NCBI RefSeq assembly: GCF_900100195.1
Contig: NZ_FNES01000014.1
Coordinates: 61,617 to 125,616 of the forward strand
Length of the DNA stretch: 64,000 nt
Reading direction: 5' to 3'
From: Billgrantia gudaonensis
GTDB taxonomy: Bacteria > Pseudomonadota > Gammaproteobacteria > Pseudomonadales > Halomonadaceae
Below the pieces are notes generated by a model. That model was not told the origin of the DNA. It searched no databases and was given only the letters and a program-made list of their open reading frames with translations. Below, piece by piece: positions 48,156 to 56,249 of the stretch (position 1 is the first letter of the stretch; every line of letters starts with the position of its first letter). Position numbers and translations under genes: made by a program.

Positions 48156-49145
48156 ATGCCAAGACGCCCAGCCACCAAGACGCTTCACTATCTGCGTGCC
48201 GTGTACAACGAAAATCAGGTGCCTCCGGACCCATTCGCTGACCTGGTCAGGCAGGCGCTACAGCGTCTACCGAACGTAGGAGACACCAAGGTGGGCATCA
48301 GTAGCCTGGGGGTGGTGGGTATCAGGCAGCGCCACCCCGATTGTGAGCATCCTGATCGGCCCTTGATGCTTGCCATCGGGGCCGGTGCGCCCGGGGAGCG
48401 AATAGGCACATTCGGCGCTGACGTGGAGGCAGACCATGACGATGACTTGCCAGAAGACCCACCGGAAGACAGGGCATTCAAGCTTGCCGATGCCTTCGTG
48501 CTGATTGAGGGCCAGGAACTGCTGGTATGTACGGATGGCGCGATGCGTGGATACGCCTCGGTGGAAAAGTACCTGCGAGGTCTATTCAACCGCGCCAACC
48601 TGGCTCCCGCCACCTCGGCATTCGAGCTGCAGCCCGCCTCGAATCAGGAGAAGCGCCAAACCCTGGAGCGAGAAGGCGTGAAGGAAATCACCATCAAGGG
48701 CACGATGTTCGCCGCCACCCAAGAGCTCGAAGGGCAGGACCCGGCCGGGTTCACAGAGTTTTTCAGACGTTTCCGCAAGCGTTGCCAGGACTACCTGGCC
48801 GAGGAGATCGAGGACGATCAGGAGCGTGAAGTCCTGGCTAGCCATTGGGGTGATATCAATGTCACCACAACGATCATGCCGAAGGGCGGGACTCGCGCGG
48901 AGGGTGTTGTCCTATCCTCGCTGGATGATGCTGGCCTCGATATGGTCGACGAGATCCCGGATGACTCCGAGGTGGTTATTACGACCCGTTCTGGCAACAC
49001 CATTCGCACAGGGGATGTAGTGTTGAAGAAAAAGGTTCGACTGCTCCGCAAGGAACAGCAGAATGATCTGGACGCTTTCGAGGTGTGGGACGAGTTGAAG
49101 ACCTTCCACCGGGAACTGAGGCAGAGAGGCGCATGGCAGCGATGA
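48156..49145 (+). CDS. Accessory gene 1: soluble protein of unknown function (329 aa)
   Basis: Not recognised as any Mu-like structural gene. From MPRRPATKTLHYLRAVYNEN, the N-terminal ~150 residues look alpha/beta with an acidic patch (EADHDDDLPEDPPEDRAF). A helical middle follows (FTEFFRRFRKRCQDYLAEEIEDDQERE), then a beta-rich C-terminal part with paired strands. No signal peptide or membrane segment. Base composition is clearly lower in GC than flanking head genes. Start 48156 is set by AAGGA 7 nt upstream. It overlaps the 4-TM gene by 4 bp, so the two are probably one functional unit. Confidence 0.7.
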   Translation: MPRRPATKTLHYLRAVYNENQVPPDPFADLVRQALQRLPNVGDTKVGISSLGVVGIRQRHPDCEHPDRPLMLAIGAGAPGERIGTFGADVEADHDDDLPEDPPEDRAFKLADAFVLIEGQELLVCTDGAMRGYASVEKYLRGLFNRANLAPATSAFELQPASNQEKRQTLEREGVKEITIKGTMFAATQELEGQDPAGFTEFFRRFRKRCQDYLAEEIEDDQEREVLASHWGDINVTTTIMPKGGTRAEGVVLSSLDDAGLDMVDEIPDDSEVVITTRSGNTIRTGDVVLKKKVRLLRKEQQNDLDAFEVWDELKTFHRELRQRGAWQR

Positions 49146-49648
49146 ATGATGGGCCCAGGATAAGCAGCCGCAAGGTCGCCACGGAGATAATCAGCGTGGC
49201 TGTCGCGGTGCTCGCGGGCTGGCTGCTGCAGCCCTGGTATCATCGCAGCGAGGATGCGACCTCAGTGCTTGTTACGGTGTTCTCGATACTCGCAGGCTTT
49301 CTGGCGGCGGTAATGGCGATCGTCGCCAACGACAGGGTGCTGCGCGGACGCAACTGGAGGCAGGATACCTACTACTTAGGCCAAATCCGCCGCGAGCTGC
49401 TTCGGCACAGCATGACCTTCTATATCTATCTGGCAGTACTGGTACTGGCCTTTCTCACCAGCATCTCGTCGACCTGGCCACTCTGGGCGCAGCGCTGGAC
49501 GGAACACAGCCTGCTTTTCTTCGCCACACTGGGTATCTTTCACTCCTTCCAGCTGCCCAAAATACTCAGCAGAAAGCATGTCATGGCGATGGAGAAGGAG
49601 ATCCGCAGAAGGCGTGACCGTGAAACTGGCGCCGATACAAAGAAATGA
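49142..49648 (+). CDS. Accessory gene 2: four-TM membrane protein (168 aa)
   Basis: Four hydrophobic segments in two hairpins: about residues 13-31 (TEIISVAVAVLAGWLLQPW), 40-61 (TSVLVTVFSILAGFLAAVMAIV), 92-110 (FYIYLAVLVLAFLTSISS) and 121-137. Basic cytoplasmic loop and tail (RKHVMAMEKEIRRRRDRE). The ATG overlaps the stop of the preceding gene (ATGA). Rare codons (TTA, AGA, AGG) and lower GC mark it as foreign to the phage late operon. No family recognised; the layout resembles a membrane effector partnered with a cytosolic sensor. Confidence 0.7.
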   Translation: MNDGPRISSRKVATEIISVAVAVLAGWLLQPWYHRSEDATSVLVTVFSILAGFLAAVMAIVANDRVLRGRNWRQDTYYLGQIRRELLRHSMTFYIYLAVLVLAFLTSISSTWPLWAQRWTEHSLLFFATLGIFHSFQLPKILSRKHVMAMEKEIRRRRDRETGADTKK

Positions 49649-49698
49649 CCCACGGGCGTTAGAAATTCCCAAGCCACTTTAAATCCTCTCCCTTCCTG

Positions 49699-49720
49699 AT
49701 GGGCGCCATGCTGCGCCCAT
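49699..49720 (+). promoter_or_regulatory. Hairpin covering the protease start codon
   Basis: ATGGGCGC and GCGCCCAT form a perfect 8-bp stem with a 6-nt loop, and the right arm includes the AT of the protease ATG (49719). No Shine-Dalgarno is visible upstream, so folding could limit protease translation. Confidence 0.5.
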
Positions 49721-50843
49721 GAACACGACTCTCGCTACTTTGCCCCTGGCCGTCCTGGCCGCCTCGCGCTCCCCTCAGCCGGTGGCCGTCTGCGCTCTGC
49801 GCGTGCGGCTCAGCGACGACAAGACGCGCCTGATCCCCGCCGGCACCTTCGACGCCCCGCGCGGCGCCATGGAGGGCCAGGGCCCCTGGCAGCTCGACGC
49901 CCAGGGCGCCGCGGCCATCATCGAGCTGGCCGCCTCGCGTTCCACCGACATCGTCATCGATTACGAACACCAGACCCTGCTCAGCGAGCGCAACGGCAAG
50001 CCGGCGCCGGCGGCGGGCTGGGTCGATCCGCGCTCGCTCGAGTGGCGCGACGACGGCCTCTACGGCGCCATCGAGTGGACCGCCGCCGCCCAGGCCGCCA
50101 TCGAAGCCGGCGAGTATCGCTATCTCTCCCCCGTGTTCCCCTACGACGCCGAGACCGGCGCCGTGCTGGACCTGCTGCAACTCGCACTCACCAACACCCC
50201 CGCCATCGATGACGGGGCGATCACCCAGTTGGCCGCCGCGCGCATGGCCACCACCGACACGCACCAGGAGGACGACTCCGTGAAACGTGAAGACCTAATC
50301 AAGCTGCTCGGGCTGGCTGCCGAGGCCACCGACGAGCAGATCAATACCGAACTGGCCGCGCTCAAGGCATCGGCCAGCGAAGCCAAGGCGCTGCGCGAGG
50401 CGCTCGAGCTCAAGGACGACGACAAACCCGAGGAGGCAGTAGCGGCCCTCAAGGCCAAGGCCGACAGCGCCAAGCCCGACATGAGCCAGTACGTGCCCAA
50501 GTCGGTTTACGTGGAGACCGCACAGCAGCTGGCCGCGCTCAAGGCCGGCAGCGAGACCGCCGAGGTGGACCGCCTGATCGACGAGGGCCTCAAGGACGGC
50601 CGCATCCCCGGCAAGGCCACCGCCGACTGGCTGCGCGAGCAAGGTCTGGCGGCCCTCAAGGCCCACCTGGAAGACGCCCCGAGCATCGCCGCACTCAAGG
50701 GTGGCACCCAGACCGCCGGCAAGGCACCCAAGGGCGAAGGCGCCCAGGGCCAGGAGGGCGAGCTCTCCGAGGAGGAGCTGGCGGTGTGCAAGAACATGGG
50801 CCTCTCTCCCGAGGACTACCGCACGGCCAACGCCAGCGCCTGA
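49719..50843 (+). CDS. Head maturation protease with nested scaffold (Mu gpI-like)
   Basis: A 374-aa prohead protease/scaffold. The N-terminal ~180 residues are the protease (DIVIDYEHQTLLSERNG, AAGWVDPRSLEWRDDGLYG, YRYLSPVFPYD...), as in Mu gpI. The C-terminal half is a helical, charged scaffold ending in ELAVCKNMGLSPEDYR. An in-frame internal start produces the scaffold alone. It follows the accessory gene pair by 70 bp. Confidence 0.92.
   Translation: MNTTLATLPLAVLAASRSPQPVAVCALRVRLSDDKTRLIPAGTFDAPRGAMEGQGPWQLDAQGAAAIIELAASRSTDIVIDYEHQTLLSERNGKPAPAAGWVDPRSLEWRDDGLYGAIEWTAAAQAAIEAGEYRYLSPVFPYDAETGAVLDLLQLALTNTPAIDDGAITQLAAARMATTDTHQEDDSVKREDLIKLLGLAAEATDEQINTELAALKASASEAKALREALELKDDDKPEEAVAALKAKADSAKPDMSQYVPKSVYVETAQQLAALKAGSETAEVDRLIDEGLKDGRIPGKATADWLREQGLAALKAHLEDAPSIAALKGGTQTAGKAPKGEGAQGQEGELSEEELAVCKNMGLSPEDYRTANASA
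50280..50843 (+). CDS. Scaffold protein from internal start (Mu gpZ-like)
   Basis: An in-frame GTG at 50280 (VKREDLIKLLGLAAEATDEQ) is preceded by a perfect AGGAGG at 50266-50271 with 8-nt spacing. It gives a 187-aa protein equal to the C-terminal half of the protease. This is the arrangement of Mu genes I and Z, where the scaffold is made independently and in excess. Confidence 0.82.
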   Translation: MKREDLIKLLGLAAEATDEQINTELAALKASASEAKALREALELKDDDKPEEAVAALKAKADSAKPDMSQYVPKSVYVETAQQLAALKAGSETAEVDRLIDEGLKDGRIPGKATADWLREQGLAALKAHLEDAPSIAALKGGTQTAGKAPKGEGAQGQEGELSEEELAVCKNMGLSPEDYRTANASA

Positions 50844-50884
50844 GCGTCTGGCCTGCGAGCCACTAACCCCAGAGGAGCATTCCC

Positions 50885-51322
50885 GTGACAGCTGCCACCA
50901 AGAACCGCAACACCGCATCCCGCCCCGGATTCCGGCGCAGCCACCCCGTCGCCGCCGACGCTGTGTGCTTCGCCGGCGCCATTGCCGTGATGGGCGCCTC
51001 GGGCTTCGCCGAGCCGGGCAGCACCGCCACCGGTCTCACCGCCCTGGGCGTGTTCCAGCACTACCAGGACAACACCGGCGGCGCCGATGGCGACCAGGTC
51101 GTCGAGATCGAGCGCGGCTACTTTCACGTCGCCAACTCGACCGGCGCCGACGAGATCGCCCGCGCCGACATCGGGCAGGTCTGCTACCTGGTCGACGACC
51201 AGACCGTCGCCAAGACCAGCGACACCGATGCGCGCAGCCCCGCCGGCATCGTCGACGACGTCGATGACAACGGCGTGTGGGTGTACATCGATCCCACCAA
51301 CGGCGTCGCCGCCACCGCCTAA
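50885..51322 (+). CDS. Putative head decoration/cement protein
   Basis: A 145-aa beta-rich protein with GTG start after GAGGAGC. Segments such as AVCFAGAIAVMG, GLTALGVFQHYQDNTGG, VEIERGYFHVANST and GIVDDVDDNGVWVYIDP resemble small capsid-associated proteins (DUF2190-like) encoded just before the major capsid gene in Mu-like phages. Assignment rests on position and composition. Confidence 0.65.
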   Translation: MTAATKNRNTASRPGFRRSHPVAADAVCFAGAIAVMGASGFAEPGSTATGLTALGVFQHYQDNTGGADGDQVVEIERGYFHVANSTGADEIARADIGQVCYLVDDQTVAKTSDTDARSPAGIVDDVDDNGVWVYIDPTNGVAATA

Positions 51323-51337
51323 CGAGGACTACTCGAC

Positions 51338-52240
51338 ATGGATCTGACAAGCGCCAATCTTCAAGCCCTCTACAAGGGCTACAAGACCAACTTCCAGAAG
51401 GGCCAGAGCTCGCTCGGCGCCGAGGCCGCGCTCTACGAGACCTTCTGCACCGTAGTGCCCTCCAGCACCGCCGTGGAGGTCTACCCCTGGCTCAAAAGCC
51501 TGCCGCGCATGCGCGAGTGGTTGGGCGACCGGGTCGTGCATGGCCTCGAGGGTGCCGACTTCAGTATCAAGAACCGCAAGTTCGAGCTGACCGCCGGCGT
51601 GCCCCGCGACAACATCGAGGACGACACCTATGGCCTGTGGGCACCGGTGTTCCAGGAGTTCGGCCGCAGCTCCCGCGAGCACCCCAACGAGCTCGCCGTG
51701 GAGGTGCTCGAGGCCAACCCCGAATGCTTCGACGGCCAGCCGCTGTTCGACACCGACCACCCGGTGCTCGACAAGAGCGGCAGCGAGATCTCGGTCTCAA
51801 ACGACATGGGCGGCTCCGGCGATGCCTGGTACGTCATGGACTGCTCGCGGGCCATCAAGCCGATGGTGTTCCAGCGCCGCCGCGACTACGACTTCCGCGC
51901 CCTGACCGACCTGATGGACTCCAAGGTCTTCATGACCGACGAGTTCATGTTCGGTACCGATGCGCGGGTCAACTCCGGCCCGGGCCTGTGGATGCTCGCG
52001 GTGCGCTCCAACCAGCCCTTCGATGCCGCCAACTACAAGGCCGCCCGCGAGCAGCTGCAGAAGCTCAAGGGCGACTACGGCCGCCCCCTGGGCCTGCGCC
52101 ACACCCACACCATGGTGCCCAGCTCCATGGAAGGGGCCGCGCGCAAGGTGCTGCAGAACCAGCTGGCCTCCGGCGGCGAGACCAACGAGTGGGCCAACAC
52201 CTCGCAGCTGATCCTCAACCCCTGGCTGGCCAGCGCCTAA
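51338..52240 (+). CDS. Major head subunit (Mu gpT-like)
   Basis: A 300-aa major capsid protein. N-terminal LTSANLQALYKGYKTNFQKG, then WLGDRVVHGLEGADFSIKNR and DTYGLWAPVFQEFGRSS are hallmarks of Mu gpT. The tail contains LRHTHTMVPSSMEGAARKVL. Expected to have an HK97-like fold. 15 bp after the decoration gene. Confidence 0.94.
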   Translation: MDLTSANLQALYKGYKTNFQKGQSSLGAEAALYETFCTVVPSSTAVEVYPWLKSLPRMREWLGDRVVHGLEGADFSIKNRKFELTAGVPRDNIEDDTYGLWAPVFQEFGRSSREHPNELAVEVLEANPECFDGQPLFDTDHPVLDKSGSEISVSNDMGGSGDAWYVMDCSRAIKPMVFQRRRDYDFRALTDLMDSKVFMTDEFMFGTDARVNSGPGLWMLAVRSNQPFDAANYKAAREQLQKLKGDYGRPLGLRHTHTMVPSSMEGAARKVLQNQLASGGETNEWANTSQLILNPWLASA

Positions 52241-52262
52241 GCCGGACTGATGCGCTGACCCC

Positions 52263-52286
52263 GCTGCCGCCCGCCCGGGCGGCAGC
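52263..52286 (+). terminator. Strong stem-loop after the capsid gene
   Basis: GCTGCCGCCC and GGGCGGCAGC form a perfect 10-bp stem with a GCCC loop, 22 bp after the capsid stop. There is no U-tract. It may be a partial terminator or an mRNA stabiliser for the highly expressed capsid message. Confidence 0.55.
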
Positions 52287-52311
52287 GTGACCAGGCCCAG
52301 GAGACCGCGAC

Positions 52312-52755
52312 ATGACCACCCGTAAGCGCAACACCCAGGCCGCGAAGGCCAAGGCGGAAGAGACCCAGGCCGCCGAACCGGATACCCAACCTGGCCAGGG
52401 CGCCAAGGAACCCGAAGAGAAGGACACGGCCAAGCAACCGGCCGCCAAGGATGGCGCCACCGACACCTCCGCAGAGAGCCAGGCGAAGGCCGCCGAGAAG
52501 GGCGAGAAAATTAACACGCCCCCACAAGGCGGCAAGGGCGACGGCAAGAAGGGCGAGATCCCGGCGCTCTACGTGCGCACCAAGCGGCGCTTCAAGAGCC
52601 GCCGCCGTGCCGGTTTCCGCTTCGATCGCACCGGCTTTGGCATTGCCCTGGCGGGCCTGAGCGATGACCAGGTCGCCGCCCTCAAGGGCGACCCCGCCCT
52701 GGAGGTGACCGAGTGCACCGTGCCGGCCCAGCCCGACAGCGAGGCGGAGGCGTAA
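52312..52755 (+). CDS. HI1506-related phage protein
   Basis: A 147-aa protein with a long disordered, Lys/Ala/Glu/Gln-rich N-terminal half (to about residue 80) and a compact C-terminal part (YVRTKRRFKSRRRAGFRFDRTG...). The latter matches the HI1506-type protein next to gp36 in Mu-like phages. Role unknown, probably a head or joining component. Confidence 0.75.
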   Translation: MTTRKRNTQAAKAKAEETQAAEPDTQPGQGAKEPEEKDTAKQPAAKDGATDTSAESQAKAAEKGEKINTPPQGGKGDGKKGEIPALYVRTKRRFKSRRRAGFRFDRTGFGIALAGLSDDQVAALKGDPALEVTECTVPAQPDSEAEA

Positions 52756-52757
52756 GC

Positions 52758-53165
52758 ATGCCCTACTGCACCCAGGCCGACCTGGTCGAGCGCTTCGGCG
52801 AGAACGAACTGCTCGACCTGGCCGCCGACGACACCGGCACGGCCATCGACGCCACCATCGTCGACCGCGCCATCGAGGACGCCGCCGGCGAGATCGACGG
52901 CTACGTGGCTGCCGCCGGCAACAGCGTGCCGCTGGAATCGCCGCCGCGCATCGTCACTGCGGTGGCGTGCGACATCGCCCGCTACCGGCTGTACGACGAC
53001 CGCGCCACCGAGCAGGTCACCAAGCGCTACGACGACGCCATGAAGTTCTTGCGCGCCGTGGCCAAGGGTGACGTGAAGCTCGGCATCAGCGCACCGGCCG
53101 AGGCCTCGGCGGGCGAGGTGCAGTTCGAGACTGGCGGGCGGGTGATGCCCGGAGGGGGCTTCTGA
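52758..53165 (+). CDS. DUF1320 protein (Mu gp36-like)
   Basis: A 135-aa head-tail connector candidate. The opening YCTQADLVERFGENELLDLA, then VDRAIEDAAGEIDGYV and ACDIARYRLYDDRAT are typical of DUF1320/Mu gp36. Overlaps the gp37 start by 1 bp. Confidence 0.9.
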   Translation: MPYCTQADLVERFGENELLDLAADDTGTAIDATIVDRAIEDAAGEIDGYVAAAGNSVPLESPPRIVTAVACDIARYRLYDDRATEQVTKRYDDAMKFLRAVAKGDVKLGISAPAEASAGEVQFETGGRVMPGGGF

Positions 53166-53725
53166 TGCTCGCCGAGATCGAGGACGCCATCGTCGAGCGC
53201 TGCCAGGTGGTGGTGGGCGAGCACGTCAAGACCATCGCCGACCTGCCCGGGCGCTGGAACGACAAGACCCTGCGCGCCGCGCTGCGCCAGGTGCCCGGCA
53301 TCTATGTCGCCTGGGGCGGTGCCCGTGGTGACGGCAACCTAACCCAGCCGGCCGCCAATTCCCGCTATGTCGTTTACGTGGTCACCGGCCACGCCAGCGG
53401 CGAGCGCGAGCGGCGCCGCGGCAACGCCCGCCAGGTGGGCGCCTACGAGCTGCTCGAGCGCGTTGTGCCGGCGGTGCACGGCCTGAGCGTCAAGGGTGTG
53501 GGCAGCCTCGCCCTGGAGAGCCTCGACAACCTCTACTCGGACCTGTTCGACAAAGAGGGCGTAGTGGTTTACGGGGCGGCCTACCGGCTCAACCTTGTGT
53601 TCCCGCCGGCCTTCGACGTCAACGACCTCGCCCCCTTCGAGAAGTACCGCGCCACGCACGAGATCGGTACCGACGACGACCCCGTCACCGAAAGCCGTGC
53701 CGACCTGCCCCAAGAGGAGGAGTGA
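53165..53725 (+). CDS. DUF1834 protein (Mu gp37-like)
   Basis: A 186-aa protein of DUF1834, likely a tail-terminator or head-tail joining component of contractile Mu-like tails. Landmarks: MLAEIEDAIVERC, RQVGAYELLERVVPAVHG and DLFDKEGVVVYGAAYRL. The Asp/Glu-rich end is probably flexible. Confidence 0.88.
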   Translation: MLAEIEDAIVERCQVVVGEHVKTIADLPGRWNDKTLRAALRQVPGIYVAWGGARGDGNLTQPAANSRYVVYVVTGHASGERERRRGNARQVGAYELLERVVPAVHGLSVKGVGSLALESLDNLYSDLFDKEGVVVYGAAYRLNLVFPPAFDVNDLAPFEKYRATHEIGTDDDPVTESRADLPQEEE

Positions 53726-53728
53726 CCC

Positions 53729-53944
53729 GTGCCATCCATCTACGTCAAGCCGCGCCCGCTCGACCCCAAGAAGCCCGACCAGGGTGTGCTCCAGGTGCGC
53801 CGCGAGAACGGCAAGCCGATCCCCGCCGAGGGAGCGACCGTCGAGCTGACCCCCTTCATCCGCCGGCGCCTGCGCGACGGCGACCTGGTTAAGGCCGCTC
53901 CGCCCAAGAAGCCGGCCAAGCGTGCCGCTGAGAGCAAGGAGTAA
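53729..53944 (+). CDS. DUF2635 protein (Mu gp38-like)
   Basis: A 71-aa basic protein with GTG start, matching the small DUF2635 group encoded just before the sheath (IYVKPRPLDPKKP...GATVELTPFIRRRLRDGDL). The GAGGAGG upstream lies in the gp37 3' end. Function unknown. Confidence 0.85.
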   Translation: MPSIYVKPRPLDPKKPDQGVLQVRRENGKPIPAEGATVELTPFIRRRLRDGDLVKAAPPKKPAKRAAESKE

Positions 53945-53950
53945 CAGACG

Positions 53951-55432
53951 ATGACCATCACCGCCGGTGTCTTCAACGACATCCCCAGCGCCCTGCGCAT
54001 CCCGGGCGTGTTCATCGAGTTCGACTCGCGCCTGGCCAATAGCGGCGTGTGGCAGACCCGCCTGCTGGTGCTCGGCCAGCGCGCCGCCGATAGCGAGAAA
54101 TCGGCGCTGTCCGTCGACCGGGTGACCAGCGGCGAGCAGGCCGACCGCTACTACGGACGCGGCTCGATGCTCGCCGAGATGCTGCGTGCCGCCCTCGAGA
54201 TCGACCCCTACATGGAGACCTACGGCCTCGCATTGGACGACGCCGAGAGCGCCGCCGAGGCCACCGGCTCGCTAAGCGTTGCCGGCACCGCGCTGCGCTC
54301 CGGCACCCTGGCGCTCTACATCGCCGGCTATCGGGTGCGCGTGGGCGTGGATGCCGCCGACGACGCCGAGACCATCGCCCAGGCCATCGTCGATGCCGTC
54401 GGCGACAACGGCCGCCTGCCGGTCACCGCCACGGTGGACAGCACCACTGCCAGCCAGGTCAACCTGACCTGCACCTGGGGCGGCGAGACCGGCAACGACA
54501 TCGCCGTCGTCGTCGGCGCCAAGGGCGAGCCGAGCGTCGAGGGCATCACCGTCGAGATCACCGCCATGAGCGGCGGCAGCGGCAACCCCGACGTGGGCGA
54601 CGCCATCGCCGCAATGGGCGACGAGTGGTACCACTACATCGCCATGCCCTGGACCGACACCGCCGCCCTGGACGAGCTCACCGCCGAGCTCGACCGCCGC
54701 TACGGCCCCATGGTGCAGCAGGGCGGCCGGGCGTTCGCGGCGTTCCGCGGGACTCACTCGGAAACGGGAACGTTCGGCTCGGCGCTCAACAGCCCGCACC
54801 TCACCGTGATGGGCACCGGCGAGGCCGTCAGCCCCACCTGGCTGTGGGCCGCCACCTACGCTATGGTCGCCGCCGGCTCGCTGACCAACGACCCGGCCCG
54901 CCCTCTGCAGTACCTGGCGCTGCCGGGGCTGATCGGTCCCAAGAAGGAGGACCGCTGGACCAAGGCCGAGCGCAACCTCTTGCTCTATGACGGGATCGCG
55001 ACGTTCACCGTCGCCGACGACGGCACGGTGCAGATCAACCGCGAGATCACCACTTACCAGACCAACATGGCCGGGGTGGCCTCGGACGCCTACCTGGACA
55101 TCCAGGTGCCTGAGACGTTCGAGCGCATCCGCTACGAGCAGATCAGCCGGATCCTCTCGAAGTACCCGAGGAACAAGTTGGCCACCGACGCCGACGCCAG
55201 CCTCTACGGCGCCGGCCAGCCGATCATGACGCCCAACGTCGGGAAGGCCGAGCTGCTGGATCTCTACCGCGACTTCATCCAGCGCGGCTGGTGCCAGGAC
55301 TACGAGGGCTACGCCAAATCGCTCCAGGCCAACATCGACCCCGACGACCCGGCGCGGCTCAACGTCATCGACTCGCCCAAGCTGGTCGGCCAGTACCGTA
55401 TCCATGCCCAGCAGGTGCAGTTCCGCCGCTGA
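53951..55432 (+). CDS. Contractile tail sheath protein (Mu gpL-like)
   Basis: A 493-aa sheath monomer; rings of it around the tube contract to drive DNA injection. The N-terminal FNDIPSALRIPGVFIEFDSR and C-terminal GAGQPIMTPNVGKAELLDLY, SLQANIDPDDPARLNV and YRIHAQQVQFR are typical of the Mu/P2 sheath family. The middle is the variable outer domain (around residues 90-200). Confidence 0.94.
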   Translation: MTITAGVFNDIPSALRIPGVFIEFDSRLANSGVWQTRLLVLGQRAADSEKSALSVDRVTSGEQADRYYGRGSMLAEMLRAALEIDPYMETYGLALDDAESAAEATGSLSVAGTALRSGTLALYIAGYRVRVGVDAADDAETIAQAIVDAVGDNGRLPVTATVDSTTASQVNLTCTWGGETGNDIAVVVGAKGEPSVEGITVEITAMSGGSGNPDVGDAIAAMGDEWYHYIAMPWTDTAALDELTAELDRRYGPMVQQGGRAFAAFRGTHSETGTFGSALNSPHLTVMGTGEAVSPTWLWAATYAMVAAGSLTNDPARPLQYLALPGLIGPKKEDRWTKAERNLLLYDGIATFTVADDGTVQINREITTYQTNMAGVASDAYLDIQVPETFERIRYEQISRILSKYPRNKLATDADASLYGAGQPIMTPNVGKAELLDLYRDFIQRGWCQDYEGYAKSLQANIDPDDPARLNVIDSPKLVGQYRIHAQQVQFRR

Positions 55433-55472
55433 TCGACGGGGCTGTAAACGCCATTCAAGGAGTGCTTGAACC

Positions 55473-55829
55473 ATGACTCAGATCACCGGCAAGGCCAGCG
55501 TGAAGGTCGACGGCACGGAGCTGCTCTCCGACGTGGGCGCCACCCTCAACGTGGGCGGCGTCGAGCGCGAGGCGGTCGTCGGCCCGCGCGGCGTGCAGGG
55601 CTACCGGGAGACCCCGGTGGCGCCGACCATCACCGTCACCGTGCGCCACACCGAGGACACCGACATCCTCGCCATGGCGCGCATCACCGGGGCCACGGTG
55701 CTCTTCGAGACCGACACCGGCCGCTCGATGCTGATGCGCCGCGCCTTCGTCACCGAGCCGCCGGAGCTGGACGCCAGCAACGGCAACTTCGACCTCAACT
55801 TCAGCGGCCTCGGCCTCGAGAACCTCTAA
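55473..55829 (+). CDS. Tail tube protein (Mu gpM-like)
   Basis: A 118-aa tube protein (MTQITGKASVKVDGTELLSD...) of the Mu gpM family, beta-rich, forming the inner tube under the sheath. 40 bp after the sheath gene with AAGGAG upstream. Confidence 0.9.
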   Translation: MTQITGKASVKVDGTELLSDVGATLNVGGVEREAVVGPRGVQGYRETPVAPTITVTVRHTEDTDILAMARITGATVLFETDTGRSMLMRRAFVTEPPELDASNGNFDLNFSGLGLENL

Positions 55830-55839
55830 GGAGCCCCCC

Positions 55840-56145
55840 ATGAGCGACGACACCGTCATCCAGCTCAAGCACCCGATCACCTATCAAGGCGACAAGTACG
55901 AAGGCGGCGGCACCCGCGAGCTAACCGAGCTGCGCCTGCCGGCGCGCATCAAGGCCAAACACCTGCGCGCCATGGACGAGGCCAAGGGCGAGATCGGCAA
56001 GGCGCTGGCCATGGTTCGCGCCATGACCGGGCTGCCCCATGACGCCATCGACGAGCTCGACGCCGAGGACGTGGCCGCCGTCACGGAGGCCCTGGCCGCC
56101 CCTTTGTCGGGGCTCCCGGCGACTGGGCCGACGTCGTCGGACTGA
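55840..56145 (+). CDS. Tail assembly chaperone, unshifted form (Mu gp41-like)
   Basis: A 101-aa protein (MSDDTVIQLKHPITYQGDKYE...TRELTELRLPARIKAKHLRAMD) of the phage tail assembly family encoded between tube and tape measure. It binds the tape-measure protein during tail assembly. Near its end a slippery heptamer allows a -1 shift to a longer product. Confidence 0.88.
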   Translation: MSDDTVIQLKHPITYQGDKYEGGGTRELTELRLPARIKAKHLRAMDEAKGEIGKALAMVRAMTGLPHDAIDELDAEDVAAVTEALAAPLSGLPATGPTSSD

Positions 56146-56249
56146 TCGCCTACGTCTTCCACTTCCCGCCCAGCGAGCTGTGGGAGATGGACGTACGGGA
56201 GCTCACCTTCTGGCTGCAACGGGCCAAGCGACTCAAGCGGAGGCAGTGA
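55840..56249 (+). CDS. Tail assembly chaperone, -1 frameshift product
   Basis: At 56100-56106 the 0-frame reads C CCT TTG, a canonical X XXY YYZ slippery heptamer. A -1 slip continues into DWADVVGLIAYVFHFPPSEL...ELTFWLQRAKRLKRRQ and stops at 56249, 1 bp before the tape-measure ATG. The extension has the GpE-type layout (aromatic FHxPPxE, then a Trp-containing helix) seen in P2/Mu frameshift chaperones. Conserved frameshifting at this position is well established in dsDNA phages. Confidence 0.82.

Noticed and set aside
48156..49648. Assignment of the accessory pair to the Kiwa defence system
   Set aside because: Only the general layout (soluble plus 4-TM protein) agrees; order is reversed and no DUF4868 feature was recognised.
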